From positions 47,501,336 through 47,565,335 of the forward strand of contig CM077006.1 in the NCBI GenBank assembly GCA_039090855.1: a DNA stretch of 64,000 nt, read 5' to 3'. Under the pieces are notes generated by a model. The model saw only the letters and a list, made by a program, of their open reading frames with translations. It searched no databases and was not told where the DNA came from. Origin of the DNA: Macrothele yani (Eukaryota; Arthropoda; Arachnida; Araneae; Macrothelidae). Positions 11,624-22,345 of this stretch are shown here, piece after piece. Numbering within the stretch: position 1 is the stretch's first letter; each line of letters opens with the position of its first letter. Both the position numbers and the translations under genes were made by a program.

Positions 11624-12560
11624 TTCCAAGTTATAATATGAAGTTATTTTAATCGATGTTCAAATTTTCATCCTTGGGAACGCATTAATTGTGAAGAAAA
11701 TGTGTACAGAAGTTTGCCCATTGGAAGTATAGGAAGCAAAATCACTGGACATCCACCTTAATGGACATTATTATGGTCATTAGACGTTTTTATTTCCCTA
11801 TCATTAAACATGTTAATGAGCATAACGGTATGGTGCTGTAAAATTGCGGTTTATTGACTGGCCACTCAGCTGCCGGTGTATCTACCGTAATTTGATCCTG
11901 TAATTTTTTACAGTGTATATGACAGTGGCAACACGTCGAAGCATACTACCAACCAATTTCCAGTAGGGCTCGACAGGAATGGCTCGCCATTCGTCCTGCA
12001 AAGCTGCTGCCAGAGCAGAGTGGACAGCGAAGACGGCCGTTGTAGTCGATTTTGTATCTGTCGCTCTAGTTCATCCCAGAGGTGTTCTATGGGATGAAGA
12101 TCAAGACTCTGAGGGCCAGTCTAACGATTCCACCGCATTTTCAAGAAACTAGTTTTGCACACGCCGTGCAGGGTGGTAGTGAACTCGATTGTGTTGGAAG
12201 AGACGACTGTCATTTCCATAATACTGCCACACTGTTGGTAAGACAGAATTATCCAGAACGTCTAAGTAAGCTTCAGAGTTCACGGTTTGCGATGTAATAA
12301 CCAACGGGCCGTGTCTCCTTCACGAAAACCAACTCCATACCATGCCGAAGCCTCCGCCAAACTTAACAGTTGGAAGAATACATTCCGACGAAAATTATTC
12401 GCAGAGTCCGAACATGCTCATCAGATTGGAAGAGTGAAACGCGTGAGTCATCACACCAAAGAACAGCTTTCCAATCTCCCACAGTCCAGAAATGACGGAA
12501 GACACACCACTACAAACGGTGCTTCGTATTCACGGTAGTGATGTGTAGCTTGTGTGCTGC

Positions 12561-15547
12561 TCCTCCAAAATGATTCCACAATTTAAATCTTGGCCCTCAG
12601 TCTCTGGCAGCTGGAATGTACCTGGCCAAGGCAGCGGAGAGTGCGACATAAAGGCAGAGGGTGCTAAGAATCCCTGGAGGACCGGACTAGGCTGCCATCT
12701 GATGCTGACCTTGGCTACGTATAATGGACGCTCCCTATGTTCTAATTCAAGGCTTCTTGAATTGGAAGAGGAACTACAAAGGATCAAGTGGGACATCGTC
12801 GGGCTAAGTGAGGTGAGGAGAAAAAGAAAAGATCTCATCGAACTGAAAAGTGGACATCTCTTCTACTGTCGTGGGACAGATACTGGCAGAACTAGTGGTG
12901 TTGGATTTATAATAAACAAGAAACTGAAGGATAAAGTTGTAGAAGTTGAAAGTTCCTCTGACAGAGCTGCACGACTCGTTATCCAACTCTCGAAAAGATA
13001 CCAGGCTCAGATTATTTAAACTCATGCACCCACCACAAGTCATCCTGAAGAAGAAATTGAAAAAAATTAAGAGGAAATTCGTCATCTAAATAATAAAGGT
13101 AAGCAGCACTTGAAGATAATTATGGGAGATTTCAATGCAAAAATAGGGCAACGGCAACAGAATGAAACTTCAGTAGGTAAATTCGGTCACGGCAACAGAA
13201 ACCAGCGTGGAAATACTCTCGTAGAGTTTGCAGAGGCAGAAGGGTTTTTCATCTTGAACTCCTTTTTCAAGAAAAAGCCACACAGCAAATGGACATGGAG
13301 ACATCCAAATGGGATGACAAGGGAAATTGATTTTATTATGTGTAACAAAAAATTCGTCATAGAAGACTGCAGTGTGTTAAACAAGTTCAACACAGGTAGT
13401 GACCATAGATTTGTGAGATGTAAGATGCACCTCAACACTAAACTTGAACGTGGGAAGCTCATAAGACAAACAAAATGTATTGACATAACCAACCTTAAAA
13501 AACACCATAATACCTTCAAGTTGGAACTGAAGAACAGATTCTCTGCTTTAGAAGCCCTAACATCGGAAGAAGTGGATATTTCTGAAGTTAACAGAAAAGT
13601 AACCAAAGCTCTTATGGAAACAGCAACAAAAGTAGCTGGGTCTAAGAACAAGTTGCATGTGAACAAATTATCAGGAAAAACCAAAATGTTGATGCAAAAA
13701 AGAAGAGAGATGAGGACAACTAAAGAAGATGTGACTTCCAAAGTGGAATATATAGAGCTATGCAAGACAGTACGAAACAGTATCAATGAAGAAGTAAGAA
13801 AATTACTGTGAACTAGTGAAGAAGGCAATTGAAAACAACCAAAGCCTAAAGATAGCAAAGGGACATCTCAGTAAGGGAAGAAAACAGATTATGGCACTGA
13901 GAAAAGAAGATGGTTTTGTAACAAGAAATAGAGGCGAAATTTTGACAAGAGTGAAAGATTTCTACTCCAAATTATATGAAAGGGATGATACATGTACTCC
14001 AGACATCATGAAATGTACCAGTACCAGAGTTCTTTCAGTATTCCCAGCAGAAGTTGCACATGCCATCAAGAACATGAAGCGGGGAAAAGCTCCAGGAGAA
14101 GATGGAATTACTGTAGACATCATACAAGAAGCAAGTGGAGAACTCGAAACAGTACTCGCCCAAGTTTTCACTCGATGCCTTAATGAAGGAAAGATTCCTG
14201 AGGATTGTAACACCGCCACAATGATCCTGCTACATAAAAAAGATGACATTGAGGATCTCGGGAACTACAGACCTATCAGCCTCCTATGAGTGGTTTATAA
14301 AATTTTCACTAAAGTTCTTTCACACCGCTTGAAGGTAACACTGGACATGGCTCAACCGAGAGAACAAGCTGGATTCAGGAGTGGCTACAGCACAATAGAT
14401 CATATCCACGTACTGAGAGAACTAATTGAAAGAGCGAGGGAATATGAACTTCCATTGTGCATGGCTTTTATCGATTATGAAAAAGCCTTTGATTCGGTGA
14501 AGCCATCAGCAGTTACAATGGCTCCGAAATCCTGCGGTATTGAAGATGCATACATTAATATTATTAATAACATCTATGAAAATGCAAGTGCAAAGATTCG
14601 GCTGTTTGAAAATACAACACACATAAAAATTGGAAAGGGAGTGAGACAAGGTGACACCATTTCTCCAAAGCTCTTTAATGCCACATTGGAGGGTGTCTTT
14701 CAGTCGCTGAGCTGGGAAAACAAGGGGATAAAGATTAATGGAGATTATCTAACCCACCTTCGTTTTGCTAATGACGTAGTCATTTTTGCAACTACCCCAT
14801 CAGAGCTGCAGAGTATGATCCAGGAACTTGCTGACAAGAGTGAAGAAGTGGGATTGAAAATGAACTTTCATAAGACAAAAGTGATGTTCAATGCTTTTAC
14901 AAGAAATGAAGATTTTGTCGATTGATGGAGAAAAGCTGGAGATAACAGGCACGTACGTTTATCTTGGACAGCAGATATCAAGTGAGGGTCACATTGATGA
15001 AGAAATTAATCGGCGTATAAAACTTGGATGGAGAGCTTTTGGAAGAAACAGCATAATTTTCAAGAGCAATATGCCATTATGTCTTAAAAGAAAATTGTTT
15101 GATCAATGCATCCTTCCAGTGCTTACGTATGGTGCAGAGACGTGGACCTTAACTAAAAGAGACATACAGAGGCTGCAGACAACTCAAAGTAGCATGGAGA
15201 GGTGCATGCTTGGTGTAACCAGGAGAGATAAGAAGAGGAACTTGTGGATCCGAAAAATGACGAGAGTGGAAGACATCATGATCAGAGTTAAATCCCTGAA
15301 ATGGCAATGGGCTGGACATACTGCCAGAAGAACAGACCATCGATGGACAGCCGAAATTTTAGATTGGATTCCAAGGGACAGGAAAAGACCCAGAATAAGA
15401 CCACATCGGAGATGGGTGGATGAAATTCGAAAGTATGCAGGAGTGACATAGAGGAGACTGGCACAAGACAGACCGTTGTGGAGGAAACTTGGGGAGACCT
15501 TTGTCCAGCAGTGGATTGATAATGGTTTACAATGATGATGATGATGA
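12561..15547 (+). mobile_element. RTE-type LINE, copy L1 (decayed)
   Basis: Lacks the first ~215 bp of copy L2 but otherwise runs to the (ATG)n tail at 15531-15547. It encodes an APE-type endonuclease (LATYNGRSL, GLSEVRR, MGDFNAKIG, GSDHRFV), then a reverse transcriptase (AFIDYEKAFDSV, GVRQGDTISPKLF) and a C-terminal region (LTYGAETWTLTKRDIQRLQ). The catalytic FADD is FAND here. Stops fall near 13017, 13071, 14287 and 15450, with a frameshift near 13805. It is dead but closely similar to L2 by eye. It is inserted in, or truncates, the Tc1 element on its left. Confidence 0.9.
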
Positions 15548-16139
15548 CAAAGCAGCCATCTGCCACTTTCTGCACTTTCACTGTCCTGGAGCAATCTAAA
15601 GAGCGCTAGTGCAACTTTTGACTTCGTGTTAGAATCACTTATTTTGTAAAAAAAAACAAAAAAAAACAGGGAAATTAGTGGGGACCCCCTCAGTGATTTC
15701 CTATCCACCCTCCTTATTAGCCCCTGGTCATACAAACAAGAAAAAGAGGCCTAAACTAAGGAATTGGAAGAGTGGAGAACAATTGAATTTTCATGGCCTG
15801 CGGAAGCTATTTTGATGACCTTTTTTGGAGATGTAAACAAATGCCCTTCCTTGGGTAAAACACGTAGAGCTACACGAAATAAAACACACGACTTATTATT
15901 TGGCAAAGCGCAGATTATATTTTAAAGTTAAATATACTGAAAATTGACGCACTTTGAACAATGTGGGCAAGACAAATTTCAGGGTGGGCTTGCATCTCCT
16001 TGGCAACGTCCCTGACGTACATACTGAGATGCTAGTTTATCAGGCACACCTGTCCTCGTAACATAAATGGCTCACTCTAGCACTTAAGACGGCGCGTGAT
16101 GTCCGGTATAAATTAGATTAACCAGCTTTTCGAGCGTCA
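15548..16139. other. Spacer, no recognised gene
   Basis: Contains a short A/C-rich run near 15649-15667. Nothing recognised. Confidence 0.4.
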
Positions 16140-16413
16140 GGGCCGCTAGTGGTCTAGTTGTCAACGTTCGTGAATGCCACGGAAAGGTCTCAGGATCGAT
16201 CCTAGGAAAGTGCGAGCTACTAAATATCCGCCGTATGGGCACGTTAAGCAGTCGGATCCCGGGTACTGGCCCCGCCGTTATAAATAAGGGCTTATTCCTC
16301 CCCCTTTTTACCTCACTATCGTGTGACTTTCCTGTCGGGCACTCTAGCCCAAATCTCCTAGCTTCTTACTTCTAAGACCTGAGGTCAGACATTCCCTTCC
16401 TAAAATCCTCTAC
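16140..16413 (+). mobile_element. SINE-C copy
   Basis: The tRNA-like head (CTAGTGGTCTAGTTGTCAAC, TCAGGATCGATCC) is followed by TATCCGCCGT ... GGGCACGTTAAGCAGTC, the TATAAATAAGGGC block and a tail with GGTCAGACATTCCCTTCC. This copy is slightly shorter than the others. Confidence 0.8.
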
Positions 16414-16458
16414 ATAAACCACCTTTGTGCATCTGTTTGTGTTCGACTGGAGATGTGA

Positions 16459-16582
16459 ATGAGCGAAACGGGTAATCCGAGCGACTTTGAAAAAGGCATG
16501 ACTGTTGGTGCCTGGCGTGCTGGTTCAAGCATATCCCGAACGGCCGTCCTCGTAGACTTTTCACTCACAATCATAGCAAGGG
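16459..16582 (+). pseudogene. Tc1-like transposase N-terminal fragment
   Basis: The reading DFEKGMTVGAWRAGSSISRT, then AVLVDFS and TIIARVYS, matches the first helix-turn-helix of Tc1-family transposases (family pattern FERGxIVGxRxAGxSxSxxA). Similarity stops abruptly at about 16582, where unrelated sequence follows. Confidence 0.65.
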
Positions 16583-16764
16583 TGTATTCTGTGAATGGTG
16601 TGATATTAAAATTTCCGTTCAAGGTCTCTGCAAGACCGCGTATGACGTTGACGAAAGTCAGACGGTTAGTCATCTGTGAGGGTACAGTGGAGTTCTGGCG
16701 TAGTGCTGTGTTTGTTGAACATACCTTATACATGTTGATGGCGTCAATGTTACCGAGAGCGTCC

Positions 16765-17110
16765 AAAGCAGATCATGGAGCTGTTGTTCTGTTTCTGTCC
16801 GCCGAAGGAAAGAATCCAGCAGAAATTCATCGCAAAATGGTGGTGGTGTATGGTGATGCGTGCCTGTCAAAGACCGCTGTTGTGGAATGGTGTCAAAAAA
16901 CCCGTGAAGGTCGTGACACAACACACGATTTGCAGCAACCTGGGCGTCTACATACACACATCAAAGACGACCCATAATATCAACAATATGAAAGCCGCTA
17001 TTCTCAATGATCGGCGAGTACCTATTAGTCAAAAGGCCAACGACTTCAACAGAAGCTACTGAAGTGTTCAAAGCATTATACAAGGTCTAGGGTACCGTAA
17101 AGGGTGCTGT
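16765..17110 (+). pseudogene. Mariner transposase N-terminal fragment
   Basis: Reads AVVLFLSAEGKNPAEIHRKM, VVVYGDACLSKTAVVEWCQK, TREGRDTTHDLQQPGRLHTH. This is the paired helix-turn-helix region of mariner transposases, followed by degraded sequence (NDRRVPISQKANDF). No DDE domain remains. The same open frame is continuous with the upstream Tc1 fragment, but the join is chance read-through between two relics. Confidence 0.75.
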
Positions 17111-17119
17111 CAATGATAC

Positions 17120-18731
17120 CCCGCGCACCCTCATATAGTGATTAGGAAACACGGGCGTACTGATAGCCACCGCAAGCCCCGCATTACGGGGGGGGGTCTC
17201 ACGGCTAAGGGGGCCTCTAGACATAACTTCATGTGAAACTGGTCAGGAATTTAAGCAGCTTTCAAAGAAGTATTAAAAAAACCCGCAATTTTTGCTTTTT
17301 TATTTTTTAGTAAATAAGTGAATTTTTTAGTAATCATTGTTGCTTTAGTTCATAAAAACTGGATGGCGAGGAAGCACACAATTCATAGGACTTGAGGCCT
17401 GTTTTCACAACCATAGCGATTGTTCCTATGCATTTAAATAAGTTAACAAGAGAATGTGAAAGAAATATCAGTTCACAGAATGAAATTTTTATACCAATGA
17501 GGATAAGATGTTATGTATTCAAGTTGTTTAAACCTAACTACGCATCTTTTGGAAAATAATGAACTAAAAGGTGTTTTTTCGCTGGAACGAAAGAACAGAG
17601 AGTTTTCTTTTTTTTTTTTTGCCTGTTTTTAACAAAGTGAAGCGAATTTTTTTTTTTTTTTTTTGCTATGTGCAAAACATTGGTTAATTATGTTAAGTGC
17701 GTTTTTTTTATTCAAGCGTAAAAAAATAAATTAGTTCTGCATATTTTGTTCTACAATTTGCAATTGTTACTTATTTATTTGCTCACTTATGTTTCGACTT
17801 TTCGTATAAACCAGAAAAAAGTCATTTGACGCTATCACACGGCAGTTACATGTTTTGTACGTGTGATCACGAGGCGTATTTCAAAGAGGCCGGCCTTAGT
17901 TCTCTAAAAGAATAAAATTTGCATGATATGATTAAATTTGGCGTAACTGTTTTGTAAGACTTTGTGTCAGAGTAAAACTAGGGCAATCATTTTAATTGCA
18001 ACGTGCACGTTTTTGTTTCACGCGATAAAGTGTAACAATTTTGGTTTTTCGAAAGTACTTTCCGGTTCTAAAGAACTTGATTTATTTAAACGTCCTTAAA
18101 GCTATATAGTTAATAATATGGAAGTTAAAATTTTAAGTAATGGAAATCTAATAGATTTTCGCAAAAGGGCCTAGAAAATACGCCACTGTTAGGAAGCACA
18201 TCGTATGGTAGTCTCTCTGCAACACTTGCTGCGTTTCAAAGTGGAGGGCTACGCAATGTTAAAAAATCTACTTCAAAATGGGAACCTGAACCTACTCGTT
18301 CTTTTTAAGTGTAATCGTATCGTAAACGAGTACATGACATGCTCAAATATAAGTAACCATACGTACTTAAAATAACTGCGTCAATAAATATAAACAGAAT
18401 TCGTATTACTTCATTTTAGATGTTATAGATTTCAAGGGAAATTGTTTAATAAATGTGTAAAGTGACACACATAAATAATTAGTACAACAAAGTAACTGCT
18501 CACAAGTAATTTAATTATGCATAAAGTATCTTTGTGTAAGTTTTAACATTTACTATATTTGTGTCAATCTCATAAATAATATATTGTCTCTTCATCACTA
18601 TATTTGTCATAAAATTGTGCCGTCTGTTTCCCCAGCATGAGACAACGAGTATTATCCCAGATGTGCCATCGAATAATATACTTCCAGTTGATTCTATGAA
18701 TAAATGAGTATGTATGGAGTACACTTATTCC
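17120..18731. other. AT-rich spacer
   Basis: Holds T-runs at 17608-17621 and 17648-17664 and a G-run at 17188-17196. No coding or repeat family was recognised. Confidence 0.45.
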
Positions 18732-18743
18732 AAATTTGAAATT

Positions 18744-19062
18744 GGGCCACGAATAGCCTAGTGGTCAGCGTTCGTGACTGCCACTGGGAAGACCTCAGGT
18801 TCGATCCCAGCAGGTCCGTACGCTCGAACCACTAAATATCCGCCGTGCGTCGGACGGGCACGTTAAGCCGTCAGATCCCAGGTACTGCCCCCCTCCCCGG
18901 TAATAAATAAGGGTGTCTTCTTCCCCCTTTCTACCTCGCTTCCGTGTCTCTTTCCTATCAGGCCCTCTAGCCCAAATCTCCTAGCTTCCTATTTCTAAGG
19001 GTTGTTTAAGACCTGGGGTCAGACACTCCCTTCCTAAAATCTTCTACATATGATCTGATCTG
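18744..19062 (+). mobile_element. SINE-C copy with target duplication
   Basis: A full copy: head with AGCCTAGTGGTCAGCG and GGTTCGATCCC, core TATCCGCCGTGCGTCGGACG, TAATAAATAAGGG block and the CATATGATCTGATCTG end. Flanks repeat AAATTTGAAATT (18732-18743) and AAATTTGAAATC (19063-19074), a 12-base target duplication with one mismatch. Confidence 0.85.
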
Positions 19063-19074
19063 AAATTTGAAATC

Positions 19075-19290
19075 GAGCCGCGGATGGCTTAATGGTTAGA
19101 GTTTCAGACTAGAGATATAAAGGGCCTCTACGTTAAAAACCAGCGTGGTAGTGTGAATTTCTATCAATCGCTGAATATCTGCCGTGCATCAGACGAGCAC
19201 GTTAAGTGACGGCCCCCGAGTAGAAATCCCCCAGTTAAAGTTCCTAAGTACTACCCCCACCCTTCCCCTAATTTCTCTCTGCCTTCTATG
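19075..19290 (+). mobile_element. SINE-B copy
   Basis: Head GATGGCTTAATGGTTAGAG and body AATATCTGCCGTGCATCAGA then GAGCACGTTAAGTGACGGCC, as in the copy at 3806-3979. It follows SINE-C directly. Confidence 0.7.
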
Positions 19291-19359
19291 TGAAAAATCG
19301 TACGATAGCGCCATCAAATGTGCTCTCTCCCACTTACAAACTACCTGTTAGATTCGCTT

Positions 19360-19416
19360 TAACTTCCTTCAGTTTCTGTGCTCTTCCCGAAAGGGCACAA
19401 AAACTGAAGGAAGTTA
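19360..19416. repeat. 22-bp arm hairpin
   Basis: TAACTTCCTTCAGTTTCTG pairs with its inverse CAGAAACTGAAGGAAGTTA-like partner (one mismatch) across a 13-base loop. No promoter or terminator role can be read from it. Confidence 0.8.
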
Positions 19417-19666
19417 GAGCACATATATTTGAAATATACGGGTTTTTTTTAGTACATACATTTGAAATACATGTACTCAAAAAGGGTACATACACTGGTG
19501 TGCAAAAATTAAGGACGAAGAGGAGAAATTGGCATAACAGCGGAACGAGCAGGCAGAACGGACCGAAAGACCACTCAGGAGATAGACTAGGGTCCGGTAC
19601 GGTAGGGCATGCGCATATATGCAACATGACGGGGGGGAGGTCGGAAGGGTATAAAGCACACGGGCG

Positions 19667-20950
19667 GTGTACGCTCAGAATTTCGGTAAAAGCTATTGCA
19701 TGGTGTACATCGGTTTGAACGACGTCGAGTTGGTGCCACCGTGTGATATGGCCAACAGGCAATCCAGTAGACGACATCTGGATAACTTTACCCGAGGTCG
19801 TGTCATTGGGAAGTTGGAAGAAGGTCGAAGTGTGACTAGTGTGGCCAATGAGTTCGGGATCGCTCACAGCATCGTTTCACGAGCTTGGAGAGCATTTCAC
19901 ACTACAGAAACAGCTGTCCGAGAGTTTAGCAGTGGTCGTCCACGAGCAACTACGGCGGCGGACGACCGGTATATTGTCCTACAAGCGAGAAGAGACAGGT
20001 GGCAGACAGCGGGAGAAATCGCAAGGCATATGGAACAGGCAACTGGACGTCCGTTATCGCGTTTTACCGTGGGCAGGAGGCTGCACAAAGGTGGTCTATT
20101 TGCACGACGACCAGTACGGTGTGTGCCATTAACGCCTGCTCATCGGAGACGGCTGTTTCTGTGGTGCCAGAAACACAAGAACTGGACACATCAGCAATGG
20201 GGTCGAGTTCTCTTTACGGATGAGAGCCGATTTAGTCTGACGAGCGATTCTGGACGTATACACATCTGGAGAGAGCAGGGAACACGCAATCACACCTCCA
20301 ACATCATCGAAAGGGACCGGTTTGGAGGTGGCGGAGTTCTCGTTTGGGGCGGTATCATACTTGGTAGCCGTACTGACCTCCACATCTTCCAAGGAGGTTC
20401 AGTCACTGGTGTCCGCTATTGTACCGAGGTTCTCCTGCCTCACGTGCGTCTGTTTAGAGATGCTGTGGGTCCTGAGTTCCTCTTCATGGACGACAACGCT
20501 ACACCTCATCGTACAGTGGCTGTGGCAGAGCTGTTGGAGAGTGAAGATATTCAACGCATGGATTGGCCCACAAGGTTCCCGGACCTAAATCCAATCGTGT
20601 TGCCAAGCGCATCCCGAGAAGGTACGTGGGACCTTCTCGGGATGCGCTTGGCAACACGTCACCAGCCGCCAGGAACGATTCCGCAGCTGCGATTGGCGCT
20701 ACAAGAGGAATGGGTCGCGATGCTTCAGCAGCTGCTTGACAACCTCGTCCTTAGCATGGGCAGACGTTTTAAATCCTGCAACGCAGTCAGGGGTGATACT
20801 AAAGACTGGAATTTTCTTGGCAGCCGCCTGTCACATAGACGTTTCTGTCTTCTGACTAGTTGTGCTCGAAGCTACCTTTTCAATAAAGTGCCTTTGTATC
20901 CTTTGGATTCCTTGTTTGGACGGTTTTGCTCACTTGTCCCATATTCCTAG
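19667..20950 (+). pseudogene. Tc1-like transposase, catalytic Glu replaced
   Basis: An open frame of 427 codons; the family-like part starts near MANRQSSRRHLDNFTRGRVI. It has two helix-turn-helix segments (GRVIGKLEEGRSVTSVANEF; RDRWQTAGEIARHMEQATG), then the DDE core: GRVLFTDESRFSL (first Asp) and FLFMDDNATPHRT (second Asp). At the Glu site the usual DLNPIEHVWDLLG reads DLNPI, ten foreign residues, then WDLLG, so the third catalytic residue is missing although the frame stays open. The C-terminus runs past the usual family stop. It cannot be an active DD34E enzyme as it stands. Confidence 0.85.
20596..20658. repeat. Perfect 28-bp inverted duplication in a transposase
   Basis: Bases 20596-20623 are the exact reverse complement of 20631-20658 across a 7-base loop. 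The downstream arm is normal transposase coding (LLGMRLAT); the upstream arm is its inverse and replaces the codons for the catalytic Glu. Confidence 0.95.
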
Positions 20951-21058
20951 ATCTTGGGGATCTTATGGTATGATTTGGGTCGATGTGGAGCACTTCTGCT
21001 CGACGTTACATTCGAAAAACCGTCTCGTCCTTAATTTTTGCACGCCAGTGTATATTTC

Positions 21059-21579
21059 AAATTAGAAATACCAGATATACTCAGAATTGCTTCCGTGTAT
21101 GTACTCAAAAATGAGTACGTGTCTTTTTCAAAAATGAGACACAAGTACTCGGAGCTATTATAAGCCCAGAATGCACACAAAAACGAGTACATTTTGCTTA
21201 TTTCGAAGTACCAATTTTTAACAGTGCACATTCTTGGAGTGCATTGTGGCCGGAGCGCTGCTACCTGGTACTTCCACTTCCAACCAGAATCCAAGTTTGC
21301 GAGCATGCCGTCCTCTCTCTGTCCGAAGAAATTCAAGGAGGCAAGCTGTGGTCGTGGTATTATTTATTTTGATATCGCCTTGGAATGTAGCTTTGCGATC
21401 AGGCAATTACTGGAATTTTAGATTTCGGTTATTCTAGTAGTTGCGGCCACCAGCCAAACCTTCTCTTTCTTGGTCTGACGATACTTATCTTTTACATACA
21501 TTTTTTATCGATAAAATATCTTAGTAGAATCACAAAAGTTTGTTTCGGGTCCATGTTGATAACTCACACCGAAAGCTCA
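21059..21579. other. Spacer, no recognised gene
   Basis: Short direct and inverted copies of CAAAAATGAG near 21106-21140, then unremarkable sequence. Overlapping open frames at 21194-21437 have no recognised motif. Confidence 0.4.
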
Positions 21580-22345
21580 TAGTAACAATTTTATATCCAC
21601 TAATATATTGAATACTATTACGTACCTCTAATCCTCAGTGAAATGATTCACATTATTGGTGTGTCATTTTTCTTACTTGTGGATTCATTGACGATTCTCA
21701 ACACATGTCGCGATACTCCCATGATAATTCCTTGGCAGATGAGACTTTTTGGTTTAAATATTTTCTTTTATGTACACTATTGCACACACACTATTGCACT
21801 ATGGTTGCAGCTCTTTTAATGTTAAAATCACTATATACATGTTGATAAAATACTCTATTCCATCGATGTTCCCTGTACTTATTGCACCAGTAGTTTTATT
21901 TGAAGTTTAAAAATTTATCAATTAAAAATCACATTCCATCGATGTTTACTTGCACCAATAGTTTAAAATATTTCACTATTAAAATCCGTTAAGAATTTTA
22001 AAATCACGGCATGCCTGAGATCACCATCATTTCACTAAACTCTGGTTTGGTAGATGAGACTTTTGGGTTTTAATATTTTCTTTTATGTACACTATTGCAC
22101 ACACACACTATTGCACTAAAGAGCACCATAGTTCAATAGTGTGTGTGCAATAGTGTACATAAAAAAATATTAAAACCTAAAAGTCTCATCCACCAAGGAA
22201 TTATCGTGGGAATATCGCGACATGTGTTGAGAATCATCAATGAATCCACAAGTAAGAAAAATGACACACCAACAATGTGAATCATTTCACTGAGGATTAG
22301 AGGTACGTAATAGTATTTAATATATTAGTGTATATATAATTGTTA

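Larger units (their letters stand above)
10361..11757. mobile_element. MITE-Y copy 1, split by a Helitron
   Basis: Starts AGGGGACGTCTAGTGATTTT and ends with the inverse (GGACATCCACC), between TTAA at 10357-10360 and 11758-11761. Near-palindromic arms include TTTGCTTCCTATACTTTCAA and TTGAACATCGATTAAAATAA. Without the 962-bp Helitron it is about 435 bp, matching the uninterrupted copy at 30994-31432. The TTAAAGG-type end resembles Kolobok T2-MITEs of vertebrates; that is an inference. Confidence 0.85.
9966..11915. mobile_element. CACTG-ended non-autonomous element
   Basis: Inverted ends CACTGTAAAAAAATT and AATTTTTTACAGTG bound an insertion lying exactly between VATVI and QAKGGPTNY of the Tc1 transposase. 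Without its own insert (10361-11757) it is about 550 bp. It carries several copies of ATTAGACATGTTAATGA at both sub-ends. No target duplication is clear, so the superfamily is not assigned. No coding sequence of its own was seen. Confidence 0.65.
9886..12560 (-). mobile_element. Tc1-like element, broken by nested insertions
   Basis: The transposase reads on the minus strand from about 12550 down to 11916, and again from 9965 to about 9935. Motifs: VGDWKAVLWCDDSRVSLF (first Asp), FQHNRVHYHPAR (in place of FQQDNAPxHxAR, so the second Asp is lost), and SLDLHPIEHLWDELERQIQN (Glu kept). The C-terminus LRRVATVI joins QAKGGPTNY-stop once the 1950-bp insert at 9966-11915 is removed. Stops and frameshifts are present. 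The N-terminal third is missing where LINE L1 begins at 12561. Confidence 0.85.
19493..21050 (+). mobile_element. Tc1-like element with clear TIRs
   Basis: A 1558-bp element with inverted ends CACTGGTGTGCAAAAATTAA (left) and the near-perfect inverse ending GCACGCCAGTG (right), between TA dinucleotides at 19491-19492 and 21051-21052. It holds one long transposase frame. Flanking sequence on both sides carries related TTTGAAAT and GTACTCAAAAA motifs, so the host DNA was itself a repeat. Confidence 0.9.

Noticed and set aside
16459..16977. Single 172-codon gene
   Set aside because: The frame joins a Tc1 N-terminal fragment, unrelated sequence and a mariner N-terminal fragment by chance.
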